A stretch of DNA of 64,000 nucleotides from Streptomyces aculeolatus (GTDB taxonomy: Bacteria; Actinomycetota; Actinomycetes; Streptomycetales; Streptomycetaceae), in NCBI RefSeq assembly GCF_020400605.1, contig NZ_JAINRD010000005.1:353991-417990 (forward strand), written 5' to 3'. Below are positions 40,837-49,182 of this stretch, piece after piece (the first letter of the stretch is position 1; each line of letters opens with the position of its first letter). Below the pieces are notes generated by a model that did not search any database, had not been told where the DNA came from, and was given only the letters and a program-made list of their open reading frames with translations. Made by a program: the position numbers and the translations under genes.

Positions 40837-42278
40837 CAGCCCTGCCCGCCCCGGCCCTTGAAGATCCCGCCGAGCCGGCCCAGCGGCCGCTTGTCCATGG
40901 CGGCGACGCGCCGCTCCAGCCCGGCGAGCTGCTTCTCCAGCTTCCCGACCTGCTCGGTCAGCTCCTCGTTGCGCTCCTTCAGCTCGCCGATGCGGCGCGC
41001 CGCGGCGTCCTGCCGCTTGCGGACGTTCTCGGCCCGCTCGTGCAGCCACGCGACGCGGTAGCGGTTGGCGCCGTCGTCGGAGCCGTCCCACACCCGCATC
41101 GAGGGCGGCAGGTCGAGGGCGGCCATGCGCTCCTCGAAGGCGGCGCCGCGGTCGCCGTGGGTGTAGGTGTCCTGAAGGCCGTTGCGGTCGAGGAACTGCG
41201 CGAAGCGCTCCCAGCGCTCCTGGTGGCCGTTCTGCAGCCCGGCGAAGTCGGCCTTCTCGTACAGCTCCGCCGGGTCCATGTCGGCGGGCTGGTCGGCCAG
41301 CATCTCGTACGGGATGCCGAAGTAGCGGCAGAGTTCGAGGGTGCGCGAGTCGTGGCAGAGCACGACGGCGGGGGTGCCGGCGAGCAGCGCGGTGATGTTG
41401 CCGTGGATGCGGGTGCCGAACGCGAAGTCGTGCTCGCGCAGTTCCGCCATCCAGCGGTACGGGTCGGTGGGCAGCCGCATCTTGTCGTCGCGCAGCAGGC
41501 CGTGCGCGGTCTGGTTCGGCAGCTCCGCCGGCTGGCCCTTCTCGGCGGTGGTGTCGCCCCAGAGCAGCAGTTCGGCGTCGGTGAGGTTCTGGGCGTAGTA
41601 CGTGAGGTCCGCGAAGCGCTCGTACGTGCGCTGCGCGATCTCCGCGATCGGCCCGACCTTCGGTGCGCCCGGGGAGATGTTGATCGCGATCCGGGAGGCG
41701 TCGGTGATGCCGCCCTCGGGCAGGCGGATCTCGGGGAAGGTGTCGCCGTGGAGGAACATCGACGGGCAGCCGATGATGTCGACGTCCTTGCCCTTGTAGC
41801 CGAGTTCCTTCAGGTAGTCGGCGGTCAGCTCGCCGCGTACGCCCACGGAGGCGGACCGCTTGAGCACGGCCTTCATGAACCGCTTGACCGCCGGCTCGAT
41901 GGCCTTCAGCCGCTCGGTGTCGTAGTCCGTGCCCGCCTGGGCGCCGACGCCGATGACGACGACGGGGATCTTCAACTGCTCGATGAGCTTGCTGAGCCGG
42001 TTGAGCGAGGGCTCGAACGAGGGGCGGAAGGCGTTGGCGAGCGGCACGACGAAGGCGTCGTACTCCTCGTTTATCCGTGCCGCCCGCTCCTTGGAGGAGT
42101 CCGTCCTGAGGCCGTTGGAGGTGACTTCGGTGGCGCCGGGAACCTGGAGCAGTTTGTGCGTGGCGTCGCTGAACACCAGGTTCCCGGCGTTGGTGCCGAT
42201 GAGGTCCTGCTGGATGACCTCGGTCCGCGTCGGGAGGTGGAACGGGCTTTTGCCCGAGCGGACAAGGAGGTGCTTCAT
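40836..42278 (-). CDS. Polysaccharide pyruvyl transferase family protein with coiled-coil tail
   Basis: A 480-residue protein. The first 360 residues match the polysaccharide pyruvyltransferase (CsaB/WcaK) fold: N-terminal GTNAGNLVFSD, VVVIGVGAQAGTD, then SVGVRGELTADYLKELGYKG, DIIGCPSMFL, and the C-domain FAFGTRIHGNITALLAGTPA, a hallmark of the family. Such enzymes add a pyruvate ketal from phosphoenolpyruvate to a sugar, though some family members have other donors. Residues 415-470 form a coiled coil (RRIGELKERNEELTEQVGKL). Gap 55 bp to the dehydrogenase gene; overlaps the sulfotransferase downstream. Confidence 0.85.
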   Translation of the reverse strand: MKHLLVRSGKSPFHLPTRTEVIQQDLIGTNAGNLVFSDATHKLLQVPGATEVTSNGLRTDSSKERAARINEEYDAFVVPLANAFRPSFEPSLNRLSKLIEQLKIPVVVIGVGAQAGTDYDTERLKAIEPAVKRFMKAVLKRSASVGVRGELTADYLKELGYKGKDVDIIGCPSMFLHGDTFPEIRLPEGGITDASRIAINISPGAPKVGPIAEIAQRTYERFADLTYYAQNLTDAELLLWGDTTAEKGQPAELPNQTAHGLLRDDKMRLPTDPYRWMAELREHDFAFGTRIHGNITALLAGTPAVVLCHDSRTLELCRYFGIPYEMLADQPADMDPAELYEKADFAGLQNGHQERWERFAQFLDRNGLQDTYTHGDRGAAFEERMAALDLPPSMRVWDGSDDGANRYRVAWLHERAENVRKRQDAAARRIGELKERNEELTEQVGKLEKQLAGLERRVAAMDKRPLGRLGGIFKGRGGQG

Positions 42279-42333
42279 GGTGGGGGTCGTTCCGTTCCTG
42301 TGGGGGCTGCTGCGGTGGTGGTGCGGGCGTGCG

Positions 42334-43674
42334 TCAGAGCGCGGGACGGCCGATGGCGCGGAAGGTCCAGCCCGCGGCGCGCCAGGGCGCCGGGTCCAGG
42401 GTGTTGCGGCCGTCGATGAGGTGCGCGGTGGCTGCGGCGCGGGCGAGCCGGCGCGGATCGAGGTTGCGGAACTCGCTCCATTCCGTGAGGTGCAGGACGA
42501 CGTCCGCGCCGGTGACCGCGTCCTCGGCGGAGGCGGCGTAGCGCAGCGTCGGGAACTCCCGGCGGGCGTTCTCCATGCCCTTGGGGTCGTAGACGGTGAC
42601 CTGGCCGCCCTGGAGGTGGATCTGCCCGGCGACGTTGAGCGCGGGGGAGTCGCGCACGTCGTCGGAGTCGGGCTTGAAGGTCGCGCCGAGCACGGCGATG
42701 CGGCGCCCGAGGAAGGTCTCCCCGCAGGCTTCGCGGGCCAGTTCCACCATGTGGGCGCGGCGGCGCATGTTGATCGAGTCGACCTCGCGGAGGAACGTCA
42801 GCGCCTGGTCCACACCGAGTTCGCCGGCGCGGGCCATGAACGCGCGGATGTCCTTGGGCAGGCAGCCGCCGCCGAAGCCGATGCCGGCGCGCAGGAACTT
42901 CTTCCCGATCCGGTCGTCGTAGCCGATGGCCTCGGCGAGCTTCACGACGTCGCCGCCGGCCGCCTCGCATATCTCCGCCATGGCGTTGATGAACGAGATC
43001 TTCGTGGCCAGGAAGGCGTTGGCGGAGGTCTTCACCAACTCGGCGGTCGGGTAGTCGGCGACGACGAACGGCGTGCCGTCGCCGAGGGGACCCGCGTACA
43101 CCTCCCGCAGCTGTTCCTCCGCACGGTCGCTCGCCACGCCGACGACGACGCGGTCGGGGCGCAGGGTGTCCTCGACGGCGAAGCCCTCGCGCAGGAACTC
43201 CGGGTTCCACGCCAGCTCCGCCTGCTCGCCGGCCGGCGCCAGCTCGGCCAGCCGGCGCGCGAGCCGGTCCGCGGAGCCCACCGGCACCGTCGACTTGCCG
43301 ACGACCAGGCAGGGGCGGTCCAGCCGCGGCGCGAGGGTGTCGATCGCGGCGTCGACGTAGCTCATGTCGCAGCCGTACTCGCCGTGCTTCTGCGGCGTGT
43401 TCACGCACACGAAGTGCACGTCGCCGAAGGCGGCCACCTCGTCCCAGTCCGTGGTGAACCGCAGCCTGCCCGACGAGCCCTCGACCCCGGCGACGTGCTT
43501 GCGCAGGAGCTCTTCGAGGCCGGGCTCGTACATCGGCACCCTGCCCGCCGACAGCAGCTCGACCTTCTCCTTGACGACGTCCAGGCCGAGCACCTCGAAG
43601 CCCAGCTCCGCCATCGCGGCGGCGTGCGTGGCACCGAGGTAGCCGGTGCCGATCACAGTGATTCTCAACGACAT
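42334..43674 (-). CDS. UDP-glucose 6-dehydrogenase
   Basis: A 446-residue NAD-dependent oxidoreductase that converts UDP-glucose to UDP-glucuronate. The N-terminal Rossmann motif ITVIGTGYLGATHAAAMAEL, the substrate motifs STVPVGSA and NPEFLREGFAVEDTLRPDR, and the catalytic Cys in GIGFGGGCLPKDIRAF are all present, as is GATFKPDSDDVRDSPAL in the C-terminal domain. Length is normal. Placed between a sulfotransferase and the pyruvyltransferase in a wall-polymer cluster, it implies a uronic acid component. A UDP-ManNAc dehydrogenase is less likely but not excluded. Confidence 0.9.
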   Translation of the reverse strand: MSLRITVIGTGYLGATHAAAMAELGFEVLGLDVVKEKVELLSAGRVPMYEPGLEELLRKHVAGVEGSSGRLRFTTDWDEVAAFGDVHFVCVNTPQKHGEYGCDMSYVDAAIDTLAPRLDRPCLVVGKSTVPVGSADRLARRLAELAPAGEQAELAWNPEFLREGFAVEDTLRPDRVVVGVASDRAEEQLREVYAGPLGDGTPFVVADYPTAELVKTSANAFLATKISFINAMAEICEAAGGDVVKLAEAIGYDDRIGKKFLRAGIGFGGGCLPKDIRAFMARAGELGVDQALTFLREVDSINMRRRAHMVELAREACGETFLGRRIAVLGATFKPDSDDVRDSPALNVAGQIHLQGGQVTVYDPKGMENARREFPTLRYAASAEDAVTGADVVLHLTEWSEFRNLDPRRLARAAATAHLIDGRNTLDPAPWRAAGWTFRAIGRPAL

Positions 43675-43692
43675 CCGTGCAGGTCCTTCTGG

Positions 43693-45027
43693 TTATCGGC
43701 GGATTCGGCGGAGGCCGCGCCTGGCGGCGCTCCGCAGCGGGTTGGTGGCGCCGCCCCGGCCTCCGGCGGAGGCGTCGGCGGGCGCCGTCTTCGGCGCGTC
43801 GGAGGCGGCCGTCCCGGTGGCGGTGGACGTGCCGGGCCCGGAGGAGTTCGGCCCGGTGGCGTCCTTCGCCGCCGCGGCGGCCTTCGTATCGCGCTTGGCC
43901 GCCTCGACGGCGGCCTTGGTGTCCATCGACGACTGCGCGAGCAGCGCCCCGATGACGGCCTGCGCCGCCGCGGCGGCCGGGATCGTCGCCTCGGCCGGAG
44001 GTGCGGCCCGCGCGCTCGGCCGCTTCGACAGCGACGCCAGGTCGCCGACGACGTTGACGCCGAGCGCGGTGATGGCGGCGGTCATCTCCTCGGCCAGCTC
44101 CGTGGCCTCGGCCACCGCCCACTCGGGGGTGGTGACGCGGGCCTCGTCGCGGCTCGGCTGGTACTTGTCGCGCATCCGGCGCAGCGCCCCGGCGCGTACG
44201 ACCTTGCCGTGCCGCTCCACCGACCAGCCGCGGCGGTGCGACTCCTCGTTGAGCAGCCGGACGAGTTCGGCCTCGCCGTGGGTCATCGACCGGTTGTCGC
44301 GCTCGTCGTAAACGAGGAACCCGGCGGGCAGCCCGGCGAACTCCTCGAAGACGCGCAGCTGCATCTGCTGGTCCGACTCGTCCTGCACCAGGACGGTCAC
44401 GTGCTCCGGGCCCGCGGCCGCCGCCCAGCGGGCGATCAGCTCGTCGTGCCGGTGCCGACGCCAGAAGCTGGGCGTCGGCTCGATACAGGGCTCGCGGTGG
44501 AACATGGCGTCCAGCCAGTCCTCGTACGACGAGCGCAGCCCGTTGCGCACGTACTGCTGCCACTGGGACGGCAGGATCTTCAGCAGCGGCCGCAGCGTGA
44601 CGACCACGTGCACCCGCCCGCCGCCGCCGAGGTCGGCGACGACCTCGCGGGCGGCGTCGTCCCCGGCGTTGGAGAAGTACTCGCTGCTGATGACCGTGCG
44701 CCGGTCGCCGGCCTGCTCGCACTGCTGCACCAGCTTCCGCCAGCGCTCCATGCCGGGGCGGTCGCGCTGGAGGAACACGTCGAGCTCTTCGCGTACGGGC
44801 GTGCCCGCGGGCCCCGGGAACTCCACCCCGATCTTGGCGAGCGTCGCCGAGACGGGCTGCCGGTGGCTGCCGGCGTAGACCACGTCGTACGCGGGCAGCC
44901 GGTCGCGGGCGCTGTGGAACGCGCCCTGGAGGGCCGTGGTGCCGGTCTTGTGCGGGCCGATGTGGAGGAGGCGCCCCCCGCGCGGCACCGTGGGCACCAG
45001 CGCCGGGGGTGTCGGCTGCGTCGGCAT
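43693..45027 (-). CDS. PAPS-type sulfotransferase A of the wall-polymer cluster
   Basis: A 444-residue protein with RLLHIGPHKTGTTALQGAFH (5'-phosphosulfate loop) and RRTVISSEYFSNAGDDAARE (3'-phosphate site). Compared with paralogue B it has an extra 25-residue segment near position 65 and a longer Ala/Thr/Ser-rich C-terminal tail (VEAAKRDTKAAAAAKDATGP) ending in a basic stretch (RSAARRGLRRIRR). The ATG overlaps the stop of the acyltransferase (TGATG). Two sulfotransferases of the same ancestry in one operon suggest sulfation of two positions or two sugars. Confidence 0.8.
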   Translation of the reverse strand: MPTQPTPPALVPTVPRGGRLLHIGPHKTGTTALQGAFHSARDRLPAYDVVYAGSHRQPVSATLAKIGVEFPGPAGTPVREELDVFLQRDRPGMERWRKLVQQCEQAGDRRTVISSEYFSNAGDDAAREVVADLGGGGRVHVVVTLRPLLKILPSQWQQYVRNGLRSSYEDWLDAMFHREPCIEPTPSFWRRHRHDELIARWAAAAGPEHVTVLVQDESDQQMQLRVFEEFAGLPAGFLVYDERDNRSMTHGEAELVRLLNEESHRRGWSVERHGKVVRAGALRRMRDKYQPSRDEARVTTPEWAVAEATELAEEMTAAITALGVNVVGDLASLSKRPSARAAPPAEATIPAAAAAQAVIGALLAQSSMDTKAAVEAAKRDTKAAAAAKDATGPNSSGPGTSTATGTAASDAPKTAPADASAGGRGGATNPLRSAARRGLRRIRR

Positions 45028-47143
45028 CAGGAGTCCTTCTCTCCGCGGACGCTCTTCGGCAACTGGCTGTCCAGCCAGTCCGTGAGCGTCTGCATGTACG
45101 TCTCGGTGATGTGCTCACCGGCTCGGTACACGATCACGTTGCCGATGACGGCCGGGCAGGTCCCGTCCGGGCACAGCTCGGGCGCGAGGTCGATGACGGG
45201 GACCCCGGCCCGCTTCGCCGCCTCCGTGGTGACCTGCTCGTATTCCAGCCCCTCGCGCAGCGGGAACGCGCAGTCGGTGAGTTGGTCGGTGGCTCCCGAC
45301 ACGCACGAGGGTATGTCCTGCGGCGGTACGGGATGTCGGCGAACGCTGTGACGTCCGCCCCGTTCTCCTTCAGCTCGCGCAGCGTCGCGGACATCCCGTC
45401 GCGCAGTGCGGCGGTGTTGTCGTCGCCGTCGAGCTTGTCGCCGCCGCGCATGGCCGCCTGGTCGTCGCGGTTGCCGACGAGCACGAGGTCGGCCTTCTCG
45501 TCGGCGATGCGCTCGACGGCGGAGGCGCGCCAGTCGTCGCACTCGGTGTAGTCGCGCTCGTACTGCCGGTTGTAGATGGTGACCTTGGCCGGCGTGCAGG
45601 CGGACTTGGTGAGGATCACCAGCCGCCAGCCGCGCTCCTCCGCGATGCCGATCAGCGCCGGGGAGAACTGCGCGGCGTGCGAGTCGCCAAAGAGCGCCAC
45701 GGTGGTGTCCGACTTCTTGTCGCCGTAGACGCAGCCCTCGGCCTCGGTGTCGCGCTGTCCGGCGTGGCAGCCGTTGCCGTACACCGCGCCCTCGTCGGCG
45801 TCGGCGTCCTCGGGCAGCGGGCTGAGCACGGAGGCGGACTCCTGGACCTTCGTGGAGTCCTGCAGCGCGGCGGCGCCGACGGCCTGCGAGGGGTCGGCGA
45901 GCTTCATGGTCGGCACGGTGGCCCAGGTCAGCCAGCCCAGCAGGGCGCCGGCCGCGGTGCAGGCCAGGCCGAGGACGAGGCCGCGGCCCACCGGCGCCAG
46001 CGCGCGCGAGACCCGTACCGGGTTCTCCACCAGCTTGTGGGTGAGCGCGGCGGGCACCCAGCTCGCCGCGACGACGACCGCGAGCTGGGCGGTGCTGATG
46101 CCGGGCCACTTGACGGTCGCGAAGGCGACGGCCGGCCAGTGCCAGAGGTACCAGGAGTACGAGATCCGTCCCACGTACCGCATCGGCGCGGTGCCCAGCA
46201 GCTTCGCGCCCGCCGTGTCCTGCGCCGCGGCGCCGGCCGCGATGATCGCGGCGGCGCCCAGCACCGGCAGCGCGGCGGCGGAGCCGGGGAAGGGCGTCTC
46301 GTCGGAGAAGCCGAGGGCGGCCACCGCGATGGCCGCGATCCCGCCGAGGGCCAGCGCGCCCGCGAGCCGGCCCGGCAGCCGCCGCCAGGCGTCCGCGGGC
46401 ACCAGGGCGATGAGGCCGCCGACGGCCAGCTCCCAGCCGCGGGTGAAGGTGGAGAAGTACGCGGCGCCGGCCTCCTGCTGCGTGAGGTGGACCGAGTACG
46501 CGAACGAGGCGACGGCGATCGCGCCGAGCGCGAGGGCCAGCCGCGGGCGCACCGCCTTGCCGCCGCGGCGCGTGCACCACCAGCCGATGGCGATGATCAG
46601 CAGCGGCCAGACCAGGTAGAACTGCTCCTCCACCGCCAGCGACCAGAAGTGCTGTACGGGGCTGGCCTCGGCGCCCAGCGCGGAGTAGTCGACGGCGAGC
46701 GACGCCTGCTGCCAGTTGACGACGTACAGCGCGGCGGCGGCCAGGTCCTTGGCGACCGTCTTGCGCTCCACCGGCGACATCAGCAGCCACGCCAGCAGCG
46801 CGACCGCCGCCAGCACGACGGCGGTCGACGGCAGCAGCCGGCGGGCGCGGCGCGCGTAGAACCCGGTCAGGGAGATCCGCCCGCTGCGCTCCAGTTCGCG
46901 CACCAGCAGCCCGGTGATCAGGAAGCCGGAGATGACGAAGAAGACGTCCACGCCGACGTAGCCGCCGGAGATGAGCGGCACGCCGGCGTGGTACAGCAGC
47001 ACCACGCCCACGGCGACGGCCCGCAGGCCCTCGACGTCGGGGCGGAACCCCTTGCCGTGGCCGGACGCGGGCGGCGCGTCCGGCTGGGACCGGCGCTCGG
47101 TCGGATCGTGCGCTTCGAGCGCCGGGGCCTGCTGGCCGTGCAT
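45027..47143 (-). pseudogene. Membrane O-acyltransferase with SGNH domain, frameshifted near its 3' end
   Basis: An OatA-like acyltransferase. About ten membrane helices (residues 40-400) form the acyltransferase-3 domain with RPDVEGLRAVAVGVVLLYH and FFVISGFLITGLLV; an SGNH esterase/transferase domain follows with VALFGDSHAAQFSPALIGIA. At 45321-45326 the frame breaks after FADIPY: continuing in the -1 base-corrected frame gives PQDIPSCVSG, VPVIDLAPELCPDGTCPAVI, the catalytic-type His in YRAGEHITETYM and a stop that overlaps the next ATG exactly as elsewhere in the operon. One base (probably a C) is missing. Either a real inactivating mutation or a sequencing error. It would O-acetylate the polymer. 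Confidence 0.8.
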
Positions 47144-47207
47144 CAACCCTCCGGGTAACGGTACTGGTGGTGGCAGGTGCGCCTGGTGAGCCTGGTGCGC
47201 CTGGACG

Positions 47208-49169
47208 TCACTTGCGCGCGGCGAGCCGGGACCTGGCGGAGCGCAGCACCGTGCCGATGCTCCGGCCGGCCGGCGCCGCGGCCCCGCCCTCGGCGGGCTC
47301 GGCGGGGCGCACGGGGGCGGTCCAGGCGAGGCTGCCGGCGCGCACGGTGACCTTCGGGGTGAAGGCGTCGCGCCGCTTGCGCGCCTCGCGCGGCAGCCGC
47401 AGCCGGGCCCGGTAGGTCCGGGTGGCGCCGGTGGTCTTGCCCGGCTGGGCGACGGCGGAGGCGACGACGCCCGCGGGGCCCTCGACGTCGAGCCGCACCG
47501 CGTCCGCGGGCAGCCCCGAGACGGTGGCGCGCACGTCCACGACCAACTCGTCGCGGCGCGTCGCGGGCTGGGCGGCGGCCTCGAACCGCTTGGCCGCCTG
47601 GTGCTTGATCTCGCCGAGTTCCAGCGTGAGGTGGCCGGTGGAGCGGATCGCGTAGAGGGTGACGACCTGGCCGGAGCCGGCGTGCTTGGGCGCCGCGTGC
47701 ATCGCCGGCTGCTTGACCAGGCTCAGGTTGTTCTCGTCGCCGAACCGGGTGACGTTGGACTCGCCGCAGATCAGGGAGAGGTCCCAGAGCGCCTCGGCCA
47801 GCGGCTCGCCGCTGCCGGCGGTCGCCGGGTCGACGTCCAGCCGGAAGTCCTGGAAGCCGTCCTCGTCCCGCTTCTCGTCCACGGCCAGCGGCAGCCGGTG
47901 CTGGACGATGCCGCCGCGCTGCTTGAGCAGCATCTCCGGCGGGGCGCTCCAGCCGTCGGGGCCGGGCGCCTTGACCTTGCCCGCGAGGTGGACGACGCCG
48001 GTGGCGGGGTCGAGTTCGGCCTTGCCGACGCGGAACGGGACGGGCAGTTCGTCCGTGACGTCGTAGAACTCGTCCGGGATGTTCCTGGCCGGGTCGCGGA
48101 AGAAGGGGTAGGTGGCGTAGACCCGCCCGTTCTCCGTCAGGTGGTCCACGGCGCGGTCGCCGAGCTTGTGGTGGTACTTCGACGCCGTGAGCAGGTCGTC
48201 GAGGTCGCCGCGGCGCACCAGCTCCATCAGCAGCCGCTCCACGACCGACAGCCTGGCCGCCATGCCCTCGCTGTACCACTCGTCGAACAGCCGGCGCATG
48301 TCCTCGAACGCCTCGCGCTGGTCCGAGGCGTGCTTCTCGCGGCGCAGCTGCCGGATGGTGTGCGGCAGGTCGATGGTGTAGTGCCGGGCCAGCAGGTGGT
48401 GACGCCGCGGGCCTTCGGGCACGTACTCGCCGACCAGCTCGAACATCGCGCGCAGGAAGCGGATGCGCGGCGCGGTGCCCTTGGTGACCGAGGTGTTGTT
48501 GCCGCCGTCGTCGCGCTTGACCCAGTACACGCAGTCGTAGTCGGCGATCACGCTGATGCCGTCGGCGTTCAGGTACGCGGCGCTGGTGAACGGCTGGTCC
48601 TGGCCGACCTTCAGCTCGGGGCGGAAGCGCAGCTTGTGATGCTCGACCAGCTCGCGCCGGAAGAGCTTCATCGGGTTCAGCGTCCAGTACACGCGGGAGC
48701 TGAACACGTCGGTGCGGGCCAGGTTCTGGTGGTACATGGAGGTCGGGGCGCCGCGGCCGTTGACGCCGACCATCTTTCCGACGACGACGTCGGTGCCGTG
48801 GGTGTCGGCGGTGTGGACCATCCGCTCCAGCGTCTCGCGGCCGATGTAGTCGTCGGCGTCGAGGAAGAACACGTAGCGGCCGGTGGCCCGCTCCAGACCC
48901 ACGTTGCGCGGGCCGGCCGGGCCGCCGGAGTTCTCCTGGTGGATGACGGTCAGACCCGGGTTCTCGGCGGCGAGCCGGTCGAGCTCGGCGCCGGTGCCGT
49001 CGGTGGATCCGTCGTTGATGACGAGGATCTGGAGCCGGTCGGTGCCGATGGTCTGCTCCAGCACCGAGGTGACGCTGCGGGTGATGTAGGGCATCGAGTT
49101 GTACGCGCCCGTGATCACCGTGACGTCGGGTATGGGGCCGGCCACGGCCGTGGCCGCAGGGGTGGTCAT
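47208..49169 (-). CDS. GT2-family glycosyltransferase (TarP/TarS-like layout), copy 1
   Basis: A 653-residue protein. GT-A domain (about 12-260): VTVITGAYNSMPYITRSVTS, LVINDGSTDGTGAE, HQENSGGPAGPRNVGLERAT, and the DxD metal site in YVFFLDADDYIG. A helical region follows (about 260-350), and the C-terminal 300 residues form beta domains. This resembles teichoic-acid glycosyltransferases with C-terminal trimerisation domains. It shares clear similarity with the GT2 at 52866-54428, so the two arose by duplication. It lies 13 bases after the polymerase gene. It probably adds a sugar to the polymer, using a UDP-sugar. Confidence 0.85.
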   Translation of the reverse strand: MTTPAATAVAGPIPDVTVITGAYNSMPYITRSVTSVLEQTIGTDRLQILVINDGSTDGTGAELDRLAAENPGLTVIHQENSGGPAGPRNVGLERATGRYVFFLDADDYIGRETLERMVHTADTHGTDVVVGKMVGVNGRGAPTSMYHQNLARTDVFSSRVYWTLNPMKLFRRELVEHHKLRFRPELKVGQDQPFTSAAYLNADGISVIADYDCVYWVKRDDGGNNTSVTKGTAPRIRFLRAMFELVGEYVPEGPRRHHLLARHYTIDLPHTIRQLRREKHASDQREAFEDMRRLFDEWYSEGMAARLSVVERLLMELVRRGDLDDLLTASKYHHKLGDRAVDHLTENGRVYATYPFFRDPARNIPDEFYDVTDELPVPFRVGKAELDPATGVVHLAGKVKAPGPDGWSAPPEMLLKQRGGIVQHRLPLAVDEKRDEDGFQDFRLDVDPATAGSGEPLAEALWDLSLICGESNVTRFGDENNLSLVKQPAMHAAPKHAGSGQVVTLYAIRSTGHLTLELGEIKHQAAKRFEAAAQPATRRDELVVDVRATVSGLPADAVRLDVEGPAGVVASAVAQPGKTTGATRTYRARLRLPREARKRRDAFTPKVTVRAGSLAWTAPVRPAEPAEGGAAAPAGRSIGTVLRSARSRLAARK

Positions 49170-49182
49170 CGTGCGGGTCTCC

